In this document: in pieces, positions 7,312-16,502 of the stretch
Layout of the letters: each line of letters starts with the position of its first letter
How positions within the stretch are numbered: the first letter of the stretch is position 1
Assembly (NCBI GenBank): GCA_003558435.1
Contig: PWLR01000155.1
Coordinates: 1 to 32,761 of the forward strand
DNA: 32,761 nucleotides
Reading direction: 5' to 3'
Origin: Nitriliruptoraceae bacterium
GTDB taxonomy: Bacteria; Actinomycetota; Nitriliruptoria; Nitriliruptorales; Nitriliruptoraceae
The notes under the pieces: generated by a model
What the model saw: the letters and a program-made list of their open reading frames with translations, nothing else
Databases searched by the model: none
Told to the model about the DNA's origin: nothing
Translations under genes and position numbers: made by a program

Positions 7312-9092
7312 AGCTGGTCCTCTCCGGCCGCAGCCAGCTTGGCCGCCGCAAGCGCGGCCGCTCGTGCGTACCACTGTTCCGCGGTCTCCAGCACGTCGTC
7401 GTTGCTGGCGCCGGAGGGCACCATCGGGAACACCATCTCGTCCGGGTCGACGCGGAAGTCGATCAGCACCGGCTGGTCGGTGATCGCGTACGCCTTCGCG
7501 AGGATGGCGTCGAGATCCTCCACGTGCATGACCCGGAAGCCCGGGATGCCGTAGGCGTCGGCGAGCTTCAGCAGGTCGGGGCAGTCCTGGGGCAGACGCA
7601 CCTGTGAGAGTCGGTCCTCGTAGAACAGCGACTGCCACTGACGCACCATGCCGAGGAAGCCGTTGTTGATCACGCAGAAGATCACCGGGATGTCGTGCTG
7701 CACCGCCGCCGCGATCTCCTGGAAGGTCATCTGGAAGCAACCGTCACCGTCGATCGCGACGACGGGGACGTCGCGGCCGACCCCGACCTTCGCGCCGATC
7801 GCGGCCGGAACGGCGAAGCCCATGGTCCCCAGACCACCCGAGTTGATCCACTGGCCACCGCGCGAGTACGGGATGTGCTGGGCGGCCCACATCTGGTGTT
7901 GCCCCACGCCCGAGACGTACACGGCGTCGTCGCCCCAGGTGTCGTAGATCGCACGGATCGCGGTCTGCGGCTTGAGCACGCCCGTTTCGGGTTGGTCGAG
8001 CAACAGCGGGTGGTCGCGCTTCAGCTCATCGAGGTGGTTGCGCCAGGCCTTCGTGTCGGGCAGCAACGGTTCCAGCAGGCCCTTCTCTTCCTTGTCGTCG
8101 AGCACTCGGAGCAACTGACCCAGCACCACCTTGAGGTCGCCGACGATCGGGACGTCGACCTCACGGTTCTTGCCGATCTCAGCCGGATCGACATCGACGT
8201 GGATGACCTTGGCGAGCGGCGCGAACGCGTCGAGCCTGCCGGTCACCCGGTCGTCGAAGCGCGCGCCGAGCGTGACCAGCAGGTCGGTCTCCTGGAGTGC
8301 TTTGACGCCCGCGTAGTGACCGTGCATCCCGGGCATGCCCACGGTCAGTTCGTGACGGTCGGGAAGGATGCCGCGACCCATCAGGGTGGTGACCACCGGG
8401 AGTTGCAACCGTTCCGCGAAGTCCCGCAGTTCCTCGCCCGCGTCAGCGCGGACCAGGCCACCACCGGCGTAGATGACGGGCCGTTTGGCGGAGGCGATGA
8501 GGTCGAGGGCCTCCTTGACCATCTTGCCGTGGCCACGGATCGTCGGTCGGTAGCCGGGAAGGTCGATGTGCTCGTCCCAGTGCCACTCGATCAGATCGTT
8601 CAGCACGTCCTTGGGGATGTCGACCAGGACCGGGCCGGGTCGGCCCGACTTGGCGATGTAGTAGGCCTCCTTGAGCGCGCCGGCGATGCGCTCAGCGGTG
8701 TGCACCAGTTCGTTGTGCTTGGTGATCGGCATCGTGATGCCGGTCACGTCCGCTTCCTGGAAGGCGTCCGAGCCGATCGCGGTCGTCGCGACCTGGCCGG
8801 TGATCGCCAGGACCGGGATCGAGTCCATGTTGGCGTCGGCCAGGCCCGTCACGAGGTTGGTCGCCGCCGGCCCGGAGGTCACGATGCACACCCCCACCCG
8901 ACCGGTCGCGTGGGCATAGCCCTCCGCCATGTGGATCGCACCCTGTTCGTGGCGGACGAGCACATGCTCGAATCCCGCCTCGATCATGGGGTCGTAGGCC
9001 GGGAGGATGGCGCCGCCGGGATACCCGAAGACGGTGTCCACCCCGAGCATCTCGAGGCTCTTCATGACGGCTTGCGCGCCGGTGATCTTCAT
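7308..9092 (-). CDS. ilvB: Acetolactate synthase large (catalytic) subunit
   Basis: This 594-residue TPP- and FAD-dependent enzyme condenses two pyruvates to 2-acetolactate, or pyruvate and 2-oxobutyrate to acetohydroxybutyrate, the first common step of Val/Leu/Ile synthesis. The N-terminus has GAQAVMKSLEMLGVDTVFGYPGG with the TPP-activating Glu in VRHEQGA. The central FAD/transhydrogenase-like domain spans about 190-330. The C-terminal TPP motif GDGCFQMTFQEIAAAVQ continues to NNGFLGMVRQWQ. The ATG at 9092 has GGGAG upstream. It is preceded by a long leader with an Ile/Val-rich peptide and two hairpins, so attenuation by branched-chain aminoacyl-tRNA is likely. Confidence 0.96.
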   Translation of the reverse strand: MKITGAQAVMKSLEMLGVDTVFGYPGGAILPAYDPMIEAGFEHVLVRHEQGAIHMAEGYAHATGRVGVCIVTSGPAATNLVTGLADANMDSIPVLAITGQVATTAIGSDAFQEADVTGITMPITKHNELVHTAERIAGALKEAYYIAKSGRPGPVLVDIPKDVLNDLIEWHWDEHIDLPGYRPTIRGHGKMVKEALDLIASAKRPVIYAGGGLVRADAGEELRDFAERLQLPVVTTLMGRGILPDRHELTVGMPGMHGHYAGVKALQETDLLVTLGARFDDRVTGRLDAFAPLAKVIHVDVDPAEIGKNREVDVPIVGDLKVVLGQLLRVLDDKEEKGLLEPLLPDTKAWRNHLDELKRDHPLLLDQPETGVLKPQTAIRAIYDTWGDDAVYVSGVGQHQMWAAQHIPYSRGGQWINSGGLGTMGFAVPAAIGAKVGVGRDVPVVAIDGDGCFQMTFQEIAAAVQHDIPVIFCVINNGFLGMVRQWQSLFYEDRLSQVRLPQDCPDLLKLADAYGIPGFRVMHVEDLDAILAKAYAITDQPVLIDFRVDPDEMVFPMVPSGASNDDVLETAEQWYARAAALAAAKLAAAGEDQL

Positions 9093-9160
9093 GGGCTGTT
9101 CTCCCGCTCGTGCCCGTCCGCGGGATCCTCCGCGTGACGCCCGACCCCTCCTACGAGAGA

Positions 9161-9180
9161 ACCTCCCGTCTCCGGGAGGT
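9161..9180 (-). terminator. Candidate attenuator hairpin upstream of ilvB
   Basis: ACCTCCCG (9161-9168) and CGGGAGGT (9173-9180) form a perfect 8-bp stem with a 4-base loop. In the minus-strand RNA it is followed by UUCUCUCGU, a weak U-rich stretch. It begins 28 bases after the leader-peptide stop codon. Position and shape suit the terminator of a transcription attenuator. A competing antiterminator pairing is not obvious by eye. Confidence 0.5.
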
Positions 9181-9182
9181 CC

Positions 9183-9208
9183 GCGCGTGCTCGGGTTCGA
9201 GCACGCGC
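9183..9208 (-). promoter_or_regulatory. Leader hairpin immediately after the ilv leader peptide
   Basis: GCGCGTGCTCG (9183-9193) pairs perfectly with CGAGCACGCGC (9198-9208), giving an 11-bp stem with a 4-base loop. Its upstream arm, on the minus strand, begins at the last base of the leader peptide's TAG. A ribosome stalled on the Val codons would cover that arm, so formation of this hairpin should depend on leader translation. Confidence 0.6.
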
Positions 9209-9279
9209 TACGGAACGACGACGATCACACCGATGAGCGCGTCGCGGCGCCCCTCGCCGATGATCAGGTCCCGCAGCAC
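9208..9279 (-). CDS. ilv leader peptide (23 residues)
   Basis: This short ORF is on the leader strand of ilvBN. GTG starts at 9279 with AGGAG five bases upstream, and TAG ends at 9208. The peptide runs MLRDLIIGEG, then RRDALIGVIVVVP. Eleven of 23 residues are Leu, Ile or Val, with IGVIVVV right before the end. A peptide so enriched in the end products of the downstream pathway and followed at once by a hairpin is the hallmark of ribosome-mediated attenuation. In actinobacteria such as Corynebacterium, ilvBNC is known to be controlled this way. I see no other role for it. Confidence 0.75.
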   Translation of the reverse strand: MLRDLIIGEGRRDALIGVIVVVP

Positions 9280-9394
9280 GTGCGCTCCTGGTGTCCGATG
9301 TCTGAGTGTCGTGACGTGAATCCGGTGGTGTCTCGCTGATGCGGTGACGCTTCGCTGTCGAGTCGGTGGTCGCCCGCCCGGCGGCAGCGGGCCG

Positions 9395-9423
9395 ATGGTG
9401 ACCCGTCCGAGCACGCTGGTCAA
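9395..9423 (-). promoter_or_regulatory. Candidate ilvBN promoter
   Basis: On the minus strand TTGACC (9423-9418), a 17-base spacer and CACCAT (9400-9395) form a -35/-10 pair with a good -35 and a weak -10. Start would be near 9388, giving about 110 nt before the leader-peptide GTG. A perfect 18-bp palindrome lies just upstream. Confidence 0.4.
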
Positions 9424-9432
9424 GTCCGGAAC

Positions 9433-9450
9433 CCGAACGCGCGCGTTCGG
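9433..9450. promoter_or_regulatory. 18-bp perfect palindrome between dxs end and ilv promoter
   Basis: CCGAACGCGCGCGTTCGG reads identically on both strands. It lies 9 bp upstream of the candidate ilv -35 and 61 bp after the dxs stop. It may be a regulator-binding site or the core of a dxs terminator; the almost loopless symmetry favours a protein site. Confidence 0.45.
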
Positions 9451-9511
9451 TAGGGCTACGCCGCAGGTGTGTGCGGTGGACCGGACGGCGCAACCACCGA
9501 GCGCGCGGCGT

Positions 9512-11410
9512 TCAGCCGTCGTCGGCCAGCACCTTGCGCGTGGCCGCCGCGATCCCGGACGCGTCGAGCCCGAGTTCGGCCAGGATGCGATCGGGCTTGC
9601 CCTGAGGCAGGAAACTCGCCGGGACCCCCAGCCGTAGGGTCGGCGGCGCCTGGCGGACGCCCGCGAGCTCGACGATGCGGTCGCTGAGTTCGCTCCCCGC
9701 CCCACCGCCGACGACCCCGTTCTCCACGGTCACCACGAGCGGGGCGGCGGCCGCGTCGGACAGCATCTCCGCATCGGCCGGGCGGACGCTGCGCACGTCC
9801 CACACCGTGGCCTCGACCCCCTCGGCGGCCAGCACCCCGGCCGCTTCCACCGCAGCTGCCGCCCGGTCGCCGACACCGAGGATGCACACGTCACCGCCGG
9901 TCCGCAGCCGTCGCGCGGATAGCCCGTCGACCGCGATCGACTCCGCCTCGACACCCAGGTCCGCGTGGGTCAGCACGGCACCCTTCGGGAAGCGCAACAG
10001 CACCGGCCCCTCGAGGTCGACACCCACCCGTAACAACGCCGCCAGGTCCTCCTCGCACGACGGTGCCAGCACGGTCATCCCCGGTATCCGCAGGGCCAGG
10101 GCCATGTCGAGGATCCCGTGGTGGCTCGGGCCGTCGTCACCCGTGATGCCGGCCCGGTCCATCGTGAACACGACGTGCTCGCCGTGGAGGCCGACATCCA
10201 GGTTGGCCTGGTCGAAGGCCCGCGCGAAGAACGTGGAGTACAGCGCGACCACCGGCAGCTTGCCTGCATGCGCCAGGCCGGCAGCGCAGGTCACCGCGTG
10301 CTGCTCGGCGATCCCGACATCCAACAGCTTGTCGGGGTGTCGGGCGGCCAACGGCAACAATCCGGTCGAACCCGGCATGGCGGCCGTGATCGCGACCAGG
10401 TTCTCGCGTTCGTCGCCCAGCTCCAACATGACCTCGCCGAACACCGAGGTCCATCGCCGAGGCCCGGACCGGCCCCCGTTCGCCCGACCGGTCGCGATGT
10501 CGAACGCCGAGGTGTCGTGGAGCTTCTTCTCCGGGTCGGTCTCCGCGGGTGCGTAGCCCTTGCCCTTCTGGGTCAGGACGTGAACGAGCACGGGGGTGGA
10601 CATCCGGCGCGCGTGGGACAACGCGAGCTCGAGCTTCTCCACATCGTGACCGTCGTAGGGACCGAGGTAGCGCACCCCCAGGGCCTCGACGAACGACTGG
10701 AGCGCCGGCGCCTCGGACACGGCGGCCTTGATCGCCTCGAACCCGGCGCCGGTCACACGCTTGACGAGCGGCAGCGTCGCCAGCATCCGGTCGACCCGCC
10801 CGCGGGCGGTCCGGTACCTCGGGTCGGAACGCAGGTCGGCGACCCGTTCCGAGAGCCGGCTCACCGTTTCGGCGTAGGACCGGCCGTTGTCGTTCAACAC
10901 GATGATGGCGGGTAGCTGGTGGTGACCGATGTTGTTGAGGGCCTCGTAGGCCATCCCGCCGGTGAGCGCGCCGTCACCGACGATCGCGACCAACCGACGG
11001 CGTTCGTCGAGCTGGCGGTCCATCTCGCCGCGGGTCAACCCCGCGACCCACGACAGCGCCGTGGAGGCGTGGCTGTTCTCGACCAGGTCGTGAGGCGATT
11101 CCTCGCGCGAGGGATACCCCGCGAGACCTCCGGCCTGACGCAGCGTGCTGAACTCGTCGCGACGTCCGGTGAGCATCTTGTGGACGTAGGCCTGGTGGCC
11201 GGTGTCCCAGACCAGCAGATCGCGCGGAGAATCGAAGGCCCGGTGCAGTGCGATCGTCAGTTCCACGACGCCGAGATTGGAGCCGAGGTGGCCCCCGACC
11301 CGGGCCACGGCGGCGATGATCGCCACCCGGAGTTCGTCGGCCAGGACGGGCAACTCCTCGGCGCGCAAGGCACGCACGTCCTCCGGCGAGTCGATCCTTT
11401 CCAGCACCAC
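9512..11410 (-). CDS. dxs: 1-deoxy-D-xylulose-5-phosphate synthase
   Basis: This 632-residue TPP enzyme condenses pyruvate with glyceraldehyde-3-phosphate, the entry step of the MEP isoprenoid pathway. Visible are GGHLGSNLGVVELTIALHRAF, WDTGHQAYVHKMLTGR, the TPP motif VGDGALTGGMAYEALNN, the pyrimidine domain with DVGIAEQHAVTCAAGLA, FTMDRAGITGDDGPSHHG, and a C-terminal transketolase-like domain with VTVENGVVGGGAGSEL. Length is standard. The start is GTG at 11410 (a second GTG follows directly), with GAGGAG upstream. It is divergent from the WS/DGAT gene. TACGCT on the minus strand (11451-11446) is a -10 candidate. Confidence 0.96.
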   Translation of the reverse strand: MVLERIDSPEDVRALRAEELPVLADELRVAIIAAVARVGGHLGSNLGVVELTIALHRAFDSPRDLLVWDTGHQAYVHKMLTGRRDEFSTLRQAGGLAGYPSREESPHDLVENSHASTALSWVAGLTRGEMDRQLDERRRLVAIVGDGALTGGMAYEALNNIGHHQLPAIIVLNDNGRSYAETVSRLSERVADLRSDPRYRTARGRVDRMLATLPLVKRVTGAGFEAIKAAVSEAPALQSFVEALGVRYLGPYDGHDVEKLELALSHARRMSTPVLVHVLTQKGKGYAPAETDPEKKLHDTSAFDIATGRANGGRSGPRRWTSVFGEVMLELGDERENLVAITAAMPGSTGLLPLAARHPDKLLDVGIAEQHAVTCAAGLAHAGKLPVVALYSTFFARAFDQANLDVGLHGEHVVFTMDRAGITGDDGPSHHGILDMALALRIPGMTVLAPSCEEDLAALLRVGVDLEGPVLLRFPKGAVLTHADLGVEAESIAVDGLSARRLRTGGDVCILGVGDRAAAAVEAAGVLAAEGVEATVWDVRSVRPADAEMLSDAAAAPLVVTVENGVVGGGAGSELSDRIVELAGVRQAPPTLRLGVPASFLPQGKPDRILAELGLDASGIAAATRKVLADDG

Positions 11411-11675
11411 GACGACTCCTCAGCTGCGTCCGGAGATGACGTGTCAGCGTAGAGGACCGGCCCGGGACGGACGGCCACCTGCATCGGTCGCGCGCGCACG
11501 ATCGCGACCGGACCCATCACCATGGGGTGTTCGGGTCCATGAGGTCCGTGGCTCGTTGATCCCGGCTACCTGACGCGGAGGTCACCTTCCGGTCGCCGTT
11601 CGGGCAGCATCACCCGAGGCAGCGCCCCACTACGGTGCCCCTTGCCATCCGCTATGCGACGAGGGAGAGCCAGGC
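11411..11675. promoter_or_regulatory. Divergent intergenic region between dxs and WS/DGAT gene
   Basis: In these 265 bases no gene is supported. -10 candidates are TACGCT for dxs (11451-11446, minus) and TACGGT for the acyltransferase (11631-11636, plus), both without clear -35 elements. Confidence 0.3.
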
Positions 11676-13328
11676 ATGGATCGGCTGAGCCCGCTGGACG
11701 CGTCGTTCCTGCACATCGAGGACGACGTCAACCTCATGCACATCGGCTCGGTGGGCATCTTCGAGGGACCACCACCCGATCCGGCCGAGTTCCGGGCAAT
11801 GATCGAGGGCAAGCTCCCCCTGGTCCCCCGGTATCGCCAGCGGGTTCGCGAGGTCCCCCTGTCGATGGGCCGGCCGCTCTGGGCCGAGGACCCGCACTTC
11901 CAACTCGACTATCACGTGCGGCACACCGCACTGCCGGGACCGGGTGGCCGCGACGAGCTCCGCAACCTCGTGGGGCGCGTCATGGCCCAGCGACTCGATC
12001 GCAGCAAGCCGCTGTGGGAGCTGTGGGTGGTCGAGAACGTGCAGGGCGAGCAGTGGGCGATGGTGAGCAAGATCCACCACGCGTTGGTGGACGGGATCTC
12101 CGGCACCGACCTGCTGAGCGTGCTGCTCGACGGGTCCCCCGAACCCTCGCCGTCGGTCGAGGACGAGTGGCGCCCCGATAGCGAGCCCTCCGAGCTGCGC
12201 CTGGTCGCCGAGACGGTCAAGGACTACGCGCTGTCTCCGTTCGAGCAGTGGCGTGTCGCCCGCTCGCTCGTGCGTCGCCCCGTCCGCCTCGCCAAGCGCG
12301 TCGGTGGCAGTGTCAAGGGCCTGCCCGAGATGGCCGACTGGGCGCGCACCCGATCGAGTTCCGTGCTCGTCGGGCGTATCGGTCCACACCGTCGGTACGC
12401 GTGGACGGCGACGACGCTCGACGAGATCAAGACGATCCGTACCGCCCTCGGTGGGAGCGTCAACGATGTGGTGCTGTCGGCGGTCACACGCGGGTTCCGC
12501 GACCTGCTGCTCGCCCACGGCGAAGACGTCGAGGGGCGCACCGTGCGGACGCTGGTACCGGTCTCGGTCCGGCAGGAGGGCGATCCCGCCTACGCGAACC
12601 GGGTCTCGGCGATCCTCGCCGAACTCCCGGTCGGGATCGAGGATCCGCTCGAACGGCTGGCCTCCCTCCGTGCCCAGATGGACAAACTGAAGCGGTCCGG
12701 GGAAGCGGTGGCCGCCGAGACGCTCACCTCCCTGTCGGGGTTCGCGCCACCGTTGCTGCTCGCCCTGGGCTTACGGGTGGCGTTCCGCTCCGCCCACCGG
12801 GCCTCACGCACACCGATCGAGACGGTCACCACCAACGTGCCCGGGCCACAACAACCGCTCTACGCACTCGGCCGGCAGATGCTGACCGCGTACCCCTACG
12901 TGCCGCTGGCGAGTCCGATCCGGGTCGGGGTGGCGATCTTCTCCTACGTCGGCCGCCTCACGTTCGGGCTGACGGCCGACCGTGACAGCATCGAGAACCT
13001 CGACGTGCTCGCTGCGGGCATCGAAGCCGGGATCGCAGAGTTGCTCGCCCTCGCCCGGGACCAGAGCGACCCAGGGGACGAGGGATCTGCCCGTGCGGGG
13101 CAGACGGACGGCCCCGAGCGGTCGCCCGCCCGGAAGAAGATCACGCCCCAGAAGAAGAGCGCGCCCAAGAAGACGACCACGCCCACGAAGAAGAGCGCGT
13201 CCAAGAAGACGACCACGCGCAAGAAGACCGCACCGAAGAAGCGATCGAGCAACCGGGACACCGCCTCCGAGGACAAGGTCCGAGCTGCGGTCGAGCAGGT
13301 CAAGGATGCCCAGAGCGACGAGGGTTGA
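11676..13328 (+). CDS. Wax ester synthase / diacylglycerol acyltransferase with Lys-rich tail
   Basis: This 550-residue bifunctional WS/DGAT acyltransferase transfers an acyl group from acyl-CoA to a diacylglycerol or a long-chain alcohol to make storage lipid. The active-site motif HHALVDG is at 134-140 (HHxxxDG). PLWELWVVE (112-120), GSVNDVVLSAV (260-270) and TTNVPGPQQPLY (385-396) are further family landmarks. The conserved enzyme ends near residue 460. A 90-residue tail follows, of which 484-526 is a basic stretch of KK pairs separated by Ala/Ser/Thr/Pro, then an acidic end. Such tails resemble histone H1-like proteins, not other acyltransferases. The ATG at 11676 follows GAGGGAGAG. It probably is transcribed alone. 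Confidence 0.92.
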   Translation: MDRLSPLDASFLHIEDDVNLMHIGSVGIFEGPPPDPAEFRAMIEGKLPLVPRYRQRVREVPLSMGRPLWAEDPHFQLDYHVRHTALPGPGGRDELRNLVGRVMAQRLDRSKPLWELWVVENVQGEQWAMVSKIHHALVDGISGTDLLSVLLDGSPEPSPSVEDEWRPDSEPSELRLVAETVKDYALSPFEQWRVARSLVRRPVRLAKRVGGSVKGLPEMADWARTRSSSVLVGRIGPHRRYAWTATTLDEIKTIRTALGGSVNDVVLSAVTRGFRDLLLAHGEDVEGRTVRTLVPVSVRQEGDPAYANRVSAILAELPVGIEDPLERLASLRAQMDKLKRSGEAVAAETLTSLSGFAPPLLLALGLRVAFRSAHRASRTPIETVTTNVPGPQQPLYALGRQMLTAYPYVPLASPIRVGVAIFSYVGRLTFGLTADRDSIENLDVLAAGIEAGIAELLALARDQSDPGDEGSARAGQTDGPERSPARKKITPQKKSAPKKTTTPTKKSASKKTTTRKKTAPKKRSSNRDTASEDKVRAAVEQVKDAQSDEG

Positions 13329-13367
13329 GACGCCGCCTGGAGCCAGGTCCCGCGTGCAGACGGTCGG

Positions 13368-14921
13368 CTACCCGTGGATCAGTTCCTGCAGCAGTTGGTT
13401 GGTCTTTCGGGGATCGGCCTGACCCTTGGTGGCCTTCATGACCTGGCCCACCAGGGCGCCGATCGCCTTGGCGTTGCCACCCCGGATATCGACGACCGTG
13501 GCCTCGTTGGCCGCGACGACGCCGGCCACGATCTCGCGTAGCTCCCCCTCGTCGGAGACCTGCTTCAGACCCTGCTCGTCGGCGACGACGGCGGGCGCCT
13601 TGGTACCGCCGGAGGCGATGACCCCATCGAGCACCTGACGCGCCATCTTGGTCGACAGGGTGCCGTCGTCGATGAGTGCGACCAGCTCGGCGAGGTGTGC
13701 CCCGGTCAGCCCGCTGTCGGCGAGCGAGAGGTTCGCCGCGGCCAACTGCCCGACCACGTCGCCCGCCAACCAGTTGGCGACCGAGGTCGGCGACCCACCG
13801 GCAGCCACGGCCTCGTCGAACCAGGCCAGCGAACCGCCCGTGACGATCGCGGCGGTCTGATCACGCGGGACCCCCGCGGCGACCAACCTCGCCCGGGTCA
13901 CGGCCGGGAGCTCGGGCAGTCGCTCACGCACCGCCTCGACGAGCGCGACCGGCGAGAGGATCTCGACCAGGTCCGGGTCCGGGAAGTAGCGGTAGTCGGT
14001 CACCGATTCCTTGACCCGCAGGGTCTCGGTGAGCCCCTTCGACTCGTCCCAGTGGCGGGTCTCCATGCGGATGCTGCCACCATCCTGCAACAGGGCGACC
14101 TGCCGCTGGGCCTCGTAGCGAACCGCCCGTCCCAGCGACCGCACCGAGTTGAGGTTCTTGACCTCCGTACGGGTGCCGAGCTCCTCGCCGTAGCGCCTCA
14201 CCGACACGTTGGCATCGCAGCGCATCGACCCCTCCTCCATACGCGCATCCGACACACCGGTCGCGATCACGACCGACTGCAGCTCGCGCAGGTAGCCCTG
14301 GGCGGTTTCCGGGTCACGGATGTCCGGGTGCGAGACGACCTCGAGCAGCGGGATGCCGCAGCGGTTGTAGTCGATCAGTGAGCGGTCGGCGCCGTGTAGC
14401 CGCCCCGTGTCGCCCACGTGCATCGACTTGCCGGTGTCCTCTTCCATGTGCAGGCGTTCGATCCCGACGCGACGCGTCTCGACGGTGCCGTCGTCGAGGG
14501 TGACGTCGACGTCCAGGTAGCCGTCGTGGACCAGCGGGACGTCGTATTGCGAGATCTGGTAGTTCTTGGCCAGATCGGGGTAGAAGTAGTTCTTGCGGTG
14601 GAACCGGCACCGGGGCGCGATGCCGCCGTTCAGGGCCAACCCGAGCAGCATGGCGTCCTTGACGGCCTGGGCGTTGACCACCGGCAGCGCCCCCGGCTGG
14701 CCGGTGCAGACCTCGCACACGTTGGTGTTGGGATCGCCACCGAAATCGGTCGAGCACCCGCACCACATCTTGGAGGTGGTCTGGAGCTCCACATGGACCT
14801 CCAGACCGACCACCAGCTCCCAGCCCTCCGGGAGCAGCCCGTCCGGGGTGGTGTCGGTCGTGGCGCCCATGGACGCGTTCGCGTCGGGGGCGGTCGCGTC
14901 GGGCGCGGTCACGTCGTTCAT
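13368..14921 (-). CDS. gatB: Asp/Glu-tRNA amidotransferase subunit B
   Basis: This 517-residue tRNA-binding and kinase-like subunit of GatCAB converts misacylated Glu-tRNA(Gln) and Asp-tRNA(Asn) to the correct amide forms. The cradle domain has [10 protein letters not shown], the zinc-type cluster CGC...CEVC, and [24 protein letters not shown] and [10 protein letters not shown] follow. The helical and YqeY-like tail ends in [17 protein letters not shown]. The first 30 residues are a nonconserved Asp/Ala/Thr-rich extension, so a slightly later ATG (M18) is possible. The ATG at 14921 overlaps the gatA stop as ATGA, so translation is coupled. It is the last gene of gatC-gatA-gatB. Confidence 0.96.
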   Translation of the reverse strand: MNDVTAPDATAPDANASMGATTDTTPDGLLPEGWELVVGLEVHVELQTTSKMWCGCSTDFGGDPNTNVCEVCTGQPGALPVVNAQAVKDAMLLGLALNGGIAPRCRFHRKNYFYPDLAKNYQISQYDVPLVHDGYLDVDVTLDDGTVETRRVGIERLHMEEDTGKSMHVGDTGRLHGADRSLIDYNRCGIPLLEVVSHPDIRDPETAQGYLRELQSVVIATGVSDARMEEGSMRCDANVSVRRYGEELGTRTEVKNLNSVRSLGRAVRYEAQRQVALLQDGGSIRMETRHWDESKGLTETLRVKESVTDYRYFPDPDLVEILSPVALVEAVRERLPELPAVTRARLVAAGVPRDQTAAIVTGGSLAWFDEAVAAGGSPTSVANWLAGDVVGQLAAANLSLADSGLTGAHLAELVALIDDGTLSTKMARQVLDGVIASGGTKAPAVVADEQGLKQVSDEGELREIVAGVVAANEATVVDIRGGNAKAIGALVGQVMKATKGQADPRKTNQLLQELIHG

Positions 14922-16501
14922 GGGGAGACCTCCCCGTCGAGGTGGATGGCTCGTGGCCCGCTCGGACGCGGGTCGAATCCGGTCGCCTGCTCGAACGCCC
15001 AGGCGACGCGGTACATCAGATCGTCGCGCAGCAGTGGCGCCATGATCTGCAGCCCCACCGGCAGCGCGGACCCTGGTGCGCCCGGCGCCTCGGCCAGGCC
15101 CGCCGGCAGCGACAGCGCCGGGATACCCGCGAGCGACGCCGGGACGGTCGCCACATCGTTGAGGTACATGGCCAGAGGGTCGTCGGCCTTCGCGCCGAGG
15201 TTGAACGCGACGGTGGGCGAGGTCGGACTGACCAGCACATCGACCTGGTCGAACGCGGCGCGGAAGTCGTTGGCGATCAGCGTGCGGATCTTGCTGGCCT
15301 GCAGGTAGTAGGCGTCGTAGTACCCCGAGGACAGCGCGTGGGTACCGATCATGATGCGCCGTTTGACCTCCGCGCCGAACCCGGCGGCGCGGGTGGCGGC
15401 GTTCATCTCCTCCGCCGTCGGCGCGTCGACGCGCAGGCCGTAGCGGACCCCGTCGAAGCGCGCCAGGTTCGACGAGGCTTCGGACGGGGCGATCAGGTAG
15501 TAGGCCGCCAGGCCGACCGGTGCCGTCGGCAGGGAGACCTCGACGATCTCCGCCCCGAGTGCCGTCAGACGCTCGAGCGAGGCCTGGAAGACCGCCTCGA
15601 CGCCCGGCTCGAAGCCCTCGCCCTGCAACTCGCGCACGACACCGATCTTCAGTCCGGCGACCCCGTCCTGCAGGTGGAGCCCGAGGTCCGGCACCACGTC
15701 CGGCACCGAGGTGGAGTCGCGTGGGTCGTGGGCCTGGATCGCCGTCTGCAGCGCGACCGCGTCGCCGACCGTGCGCGCGAACGGGCCGGCCTGGTCGAGC
15801 GAGGAGGCGAACGCGACCAACCCGTAGCGTGAGACGGTGCCATAGGTGGGCTTGGCGCCGACCAGCCCCGTCAGCGCGGCGGGCTGGCGGATCGAACCGC
15901 CGGTGTCGGTGCCGATGGCGAGCGGGGCGAGCATCCCGGCGACCGCGGCCGCCGAGCCCCCGGAGGACCCACCGGGAACGCGGTCGAGGTCCCAGGGGTT
16001 GCGCGTGTCGCCGAAGGCCGAGTTCTCGGTCGACGAGCCCATCGCGAACTCGTCCATGTTGGTCTTGCCGAGCACGACCAGGTCGGCCTCACGGAGCTTG
16101 CGGGTCACGGTCGCGTCGTAGGGCGGGATCCACCCCTCCAGCATGCGCGAGCCGCAGGTGGTCGGGGCACCGCGCATGGTCAACACGTCCTTGAGCGCCA
16201 GCGGGACCCCGGCCAGCGGCCCCAGGTGCTCTCCGGCCGCACGCCGGCGATCGATGTCATCGGCGTGGTCGCGCGCTGCCTCGGCGGTCACGGCGAGGAA
16301 CGCATGCGGCTCGTCGGCGTCCAGGCGTCCAGCGGTCTTCGCCGACCACACCGGGCCCTGGGCGTCCACGCCGTCGACGACGGCGATCCGCTCGAGGTGG
16401 GCGTCGACGACCTCGCGGGCCGATACCTCACCGGCGGCCATGCTTCCGGCAAGATCGGCCGCGGAGGCCTGGGTCAGATCGGGTCGCTGCGTGGCGGCCA
16501 C
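14918..16501 (-). CDS. gatA: Asp/Glu-tRNA amidotransferase subunit A
   Basis: This 527-residue amidase-signature subunit releases ammonia from glutamine for GatB. The catalytic Ser-cisSer-Lys set is visible: K104 in PLALKDVL, the cis-Ser in [14 protein letters not shown] (176-189), and the nucleophile S203 in [10 protein letters not shown]. The glutamine-binding region follows to the C-terminus with [12 protein letters not shown] and PALSLPAGL. The start is GTG at 16501, one base after the gatC stop, with GAGGAGG overlapping the end of gatC. Middle gene of the gatCAB operon. Confidence 0.96.
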   Translation of the reverse strand: MAATQRPDLTQASAADLAGSMAAGEVSAREVVDAHLERIAVVDGVDAQGPVWSAKTAGRLDADEPHAFLAVTAEAARDHADDIDRRRAAGEHLGPLAGVPLALKDVLTMRGAPTTCGSRMLEGWIPPYDATVTRKLREADLVVLGKTNMDEFAMGSSTENSAFGDTRNPWDLDRVPGGSSGGSAAAVAGMLAPLAIGTDTGGSIRQPAALTGLVGAKPTYGTVSRYGLVAFASSLDQAGPFARTVGDAVALQTAIQAHDPRDSTSVPDVVPDLGLHLQDGVAGLKIGVVRELQGEGFEPGVEAVFQASLERLTALGAEIVEVSLPTAPVGLAAYYLIAPSEASSNLARFDGVRYGLRVDAPTAEEMNAATRAAGFGAEVKRRIMIGTHALSSGYYDAYYLQASKIRTLIANDFRAAFDQVDVLVSPTSPTVAFNLGAKADDPLAMYLNDVATVPASLAGIPALSLPAGLAEAPGAPGSALPVGLQIMAPLLRDDLMYRVAWAFEQATGFDPRPSGPRAIHLDGEVSP

Positions 16502-16502
16502 C

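Noticed and set aside
6784..9092. Complete ilvBNC operon
   Set aside because: No ilvC follows ilvN; the next gene is the class V aminotransferase after about 370 bp.
7695..9137. A 480-codon plus-strand frame opposite ilvB
   Set aside because: Shadow frame; ilvB on the other strand is complete and conserved.
13336..13348. Terminator between the WS/DGAT gene and gatB
   Set aside because: Only a 5-6 bp CCTGG/CCAGG hairpin with no T tract; too weak to list.
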